This document shows positions 5,831 to 6,179 of a stretch of 6,179 nt of DNA, in pieces. Position 1 is the first letter of the stretch. Each line of letters begins with the position of its first letter. Both the position numbers and the translations under genes were made by a program. Origin of the DNA: JBAVEL01 sp049587715. Lineage in GTDB: Bacteria; Bacteroidota; Ignavibacteria; UBA10030; UBA6906. The DNA lies in the NCBI GenBank assembly GCA_049587715.1, contig JBAVEL010000133.1:1-6179 (forward strand), in the 5' to 3' direction. The notes beneath the pieces were generated by a model, which did no database searches, was not told the DNA's origin, and saw only the letters and a program-made list of their open reading frames with translations.

Positions 5831-5851
5831 GCCCCCCCCCGGGGGGGGGGC
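5831..5851. repeat. C9G10 homopolymer palindrome between divergent promoters
   Basis: One G is followed by nine C, ten G and one C, which makes a self-complementary tract. It lies 6 bp beyond the -35 of the leftward promoter and directly abuts the -35 of the rightward promoter. Such tracts are prone to replication slippage and to sequencing length errors. The true length may therefore vary between cells or be misread. Confidence 0.9.
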
Positions 5852-5880
5852 TTGCATTCGGGCGAAAATTGGCGCACAAT
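5852..5880 (+). promoter_or_regulatory. Candidate promoter of the RRM gene
   Basis: TTGCAT (5852-5857) and CACAAT (5875-5880) are separated by 17 bp, matching sigma70 at 3 of 6 and 4 of 6. The start would be near 5887, giving a leader of about 53 nt. That leader contains a small G+C-rich hairpin (TCCGG-N5-CCGGA, 5896-5910) before the ribosome site. The call is weak by sequence but in the right place. Confidence 0.35.
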
Positions 5881-5939
5881 GAGTAGGAACATACCTCCGG
5901 AAACGCCGGACACTCCAGACTCGATGGAAGGAAGAAGGC

Positions 5940-6179
5940 ATGAATATCTATGTGGGCAATATCCCCCGGACGGCCGGGGACGAGGATCTCCGGAAGGCGT
6001 TTGAGCCCTTCGGGAAGCTCATGTCCGCCAGCATCGTGAAAGACCGCTTCAGCGGCGAATCGCGGGGGTTCGGCTTTGTGGAGATGTTCAAGACATCCGA
6101 GGGAAAGGCGGCCATCCAGGCCCTGAACGGAACCGACTTCATGGGGCAGACGATCACCGTGAACGAGGCGCGTCCCAAG
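5940..6179 (+). CDS. RRM-type RNA-binding protein (partial, cut by window end)
   Basis: The first 80 codons are present and the frame is still open at the right edge. They make up one almost complete RNA recognition motif (beta-alpha-beta-beta-alpha-beta). RNP2 is IYVGNI (3-8) and RNP1 is RGFGFVEM (42-49), carrying the aromatic RNA-stacking residues Tyr4, Phe44 and Phe46. KDRFSGESRG (34-43) is the usual beta2-beta3 loop sequence. The final ITVNEARPK (72-80) is the fourth strand and the start of the linker. Bacterial proteins of this type are normally about 80-130 residues, with one RRM plus a Gly/Arg-rich or charged tail; the tail here would lie outside the window. They bind single-stranded RNA, and some are cold-inducible; that is family knowledge not tested here. 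The ATG at 5940 has AAGGAAG (5928-5934) 5 nt upstream. The gene is divergent from the barrel gene. Confidence 0.92.
   Translation, partial: MNIYVGNIPRTAGDEDLRKAFEPFGKLMSASIVKDRFSGESRGFGFVEMFKTSEGKAAIQALNGTDFMGQTITVNEARPK

Noticed and set aside
4832..6004. 390-codon + strand frame over the barrel gene and intergenic regions
   Set aside because: It crosses the C9G10 tract and both promoters and overlaps the RRM start out of frame. The translation has no domain.

Overview
The window is G+C-rich (about 60% or more by eye) and contains seven protein-coding genes, one of them cut by the right edge. I saw no tRNA, rRNA, CRISPR array or insertion sequence. The gene content suggests a Gram-negative bacterium: pilin-like proteins, a secreted Asp-box propeller, and an outer-membrane barrel ending in Trp. 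The overall flavour, including the protein styles and a stand-alone RRM protein, resembles the Bacteroidetes/Chlorobi/Ignavibacteria (FCB) group or a related uncultured phylum. Two promoters of the form TTG-N20-TA(T/C)CTT would fit that. The lineage call is inference and low confidence.

Left part (1-3480, + strand). This is a compact four-gene transcription unit with visible control signals at both ends. A CRP/FNR-like site (95-110) precedes a good sigma70-type promoter (TTGACT-N17-GATAAT, 128-156). Three pilin-like genes follow with 9- and 3-nt gaps: a PilV-like protein (225-749), a PilW/GspJ-like protein (759-1310) and a PilX-like protein (1314-2423). After 46 nt comes a secreted protein (2470-3405) that reads as a complete seven-bladed Asp-box beta-propeller. 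The unit ends at a strong hairpin terminator (3434-3480). The three pilin-like proteins probably form a minor-pilin or pseudopilin tip or priming complex. The propeller may be a cargo, adhesin or surface partner, which is inference from operon position only.

Middle part (3497-4663, - strand). A full-length class I PLP-dependent aminotransferase converges on the left operon and shares the bidirectional terminator. It is followed by 372 nt without a gene that carry its candidate promoter and a 13-bp palindrome overlapping the -35.

Right part (5036-6179). An outer-membrane beta-barrel protein (- strand, GTG start at 5746) and an RRM-type RNA-binding protein (+ strand, from 5940, truncated) are divergently transcribed. 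Between them, 193 nt hold two weak back-to-back promoters separated by a C9G10 palindrome.

No clearly new multi-gene system is evident. The most interesting points are the pilin trio that lacks recognisable prepilin-peptidase signals yet sits with a secreted propeller under a possible CRP-type control site, and the C9G10 tract between divergent promoters.
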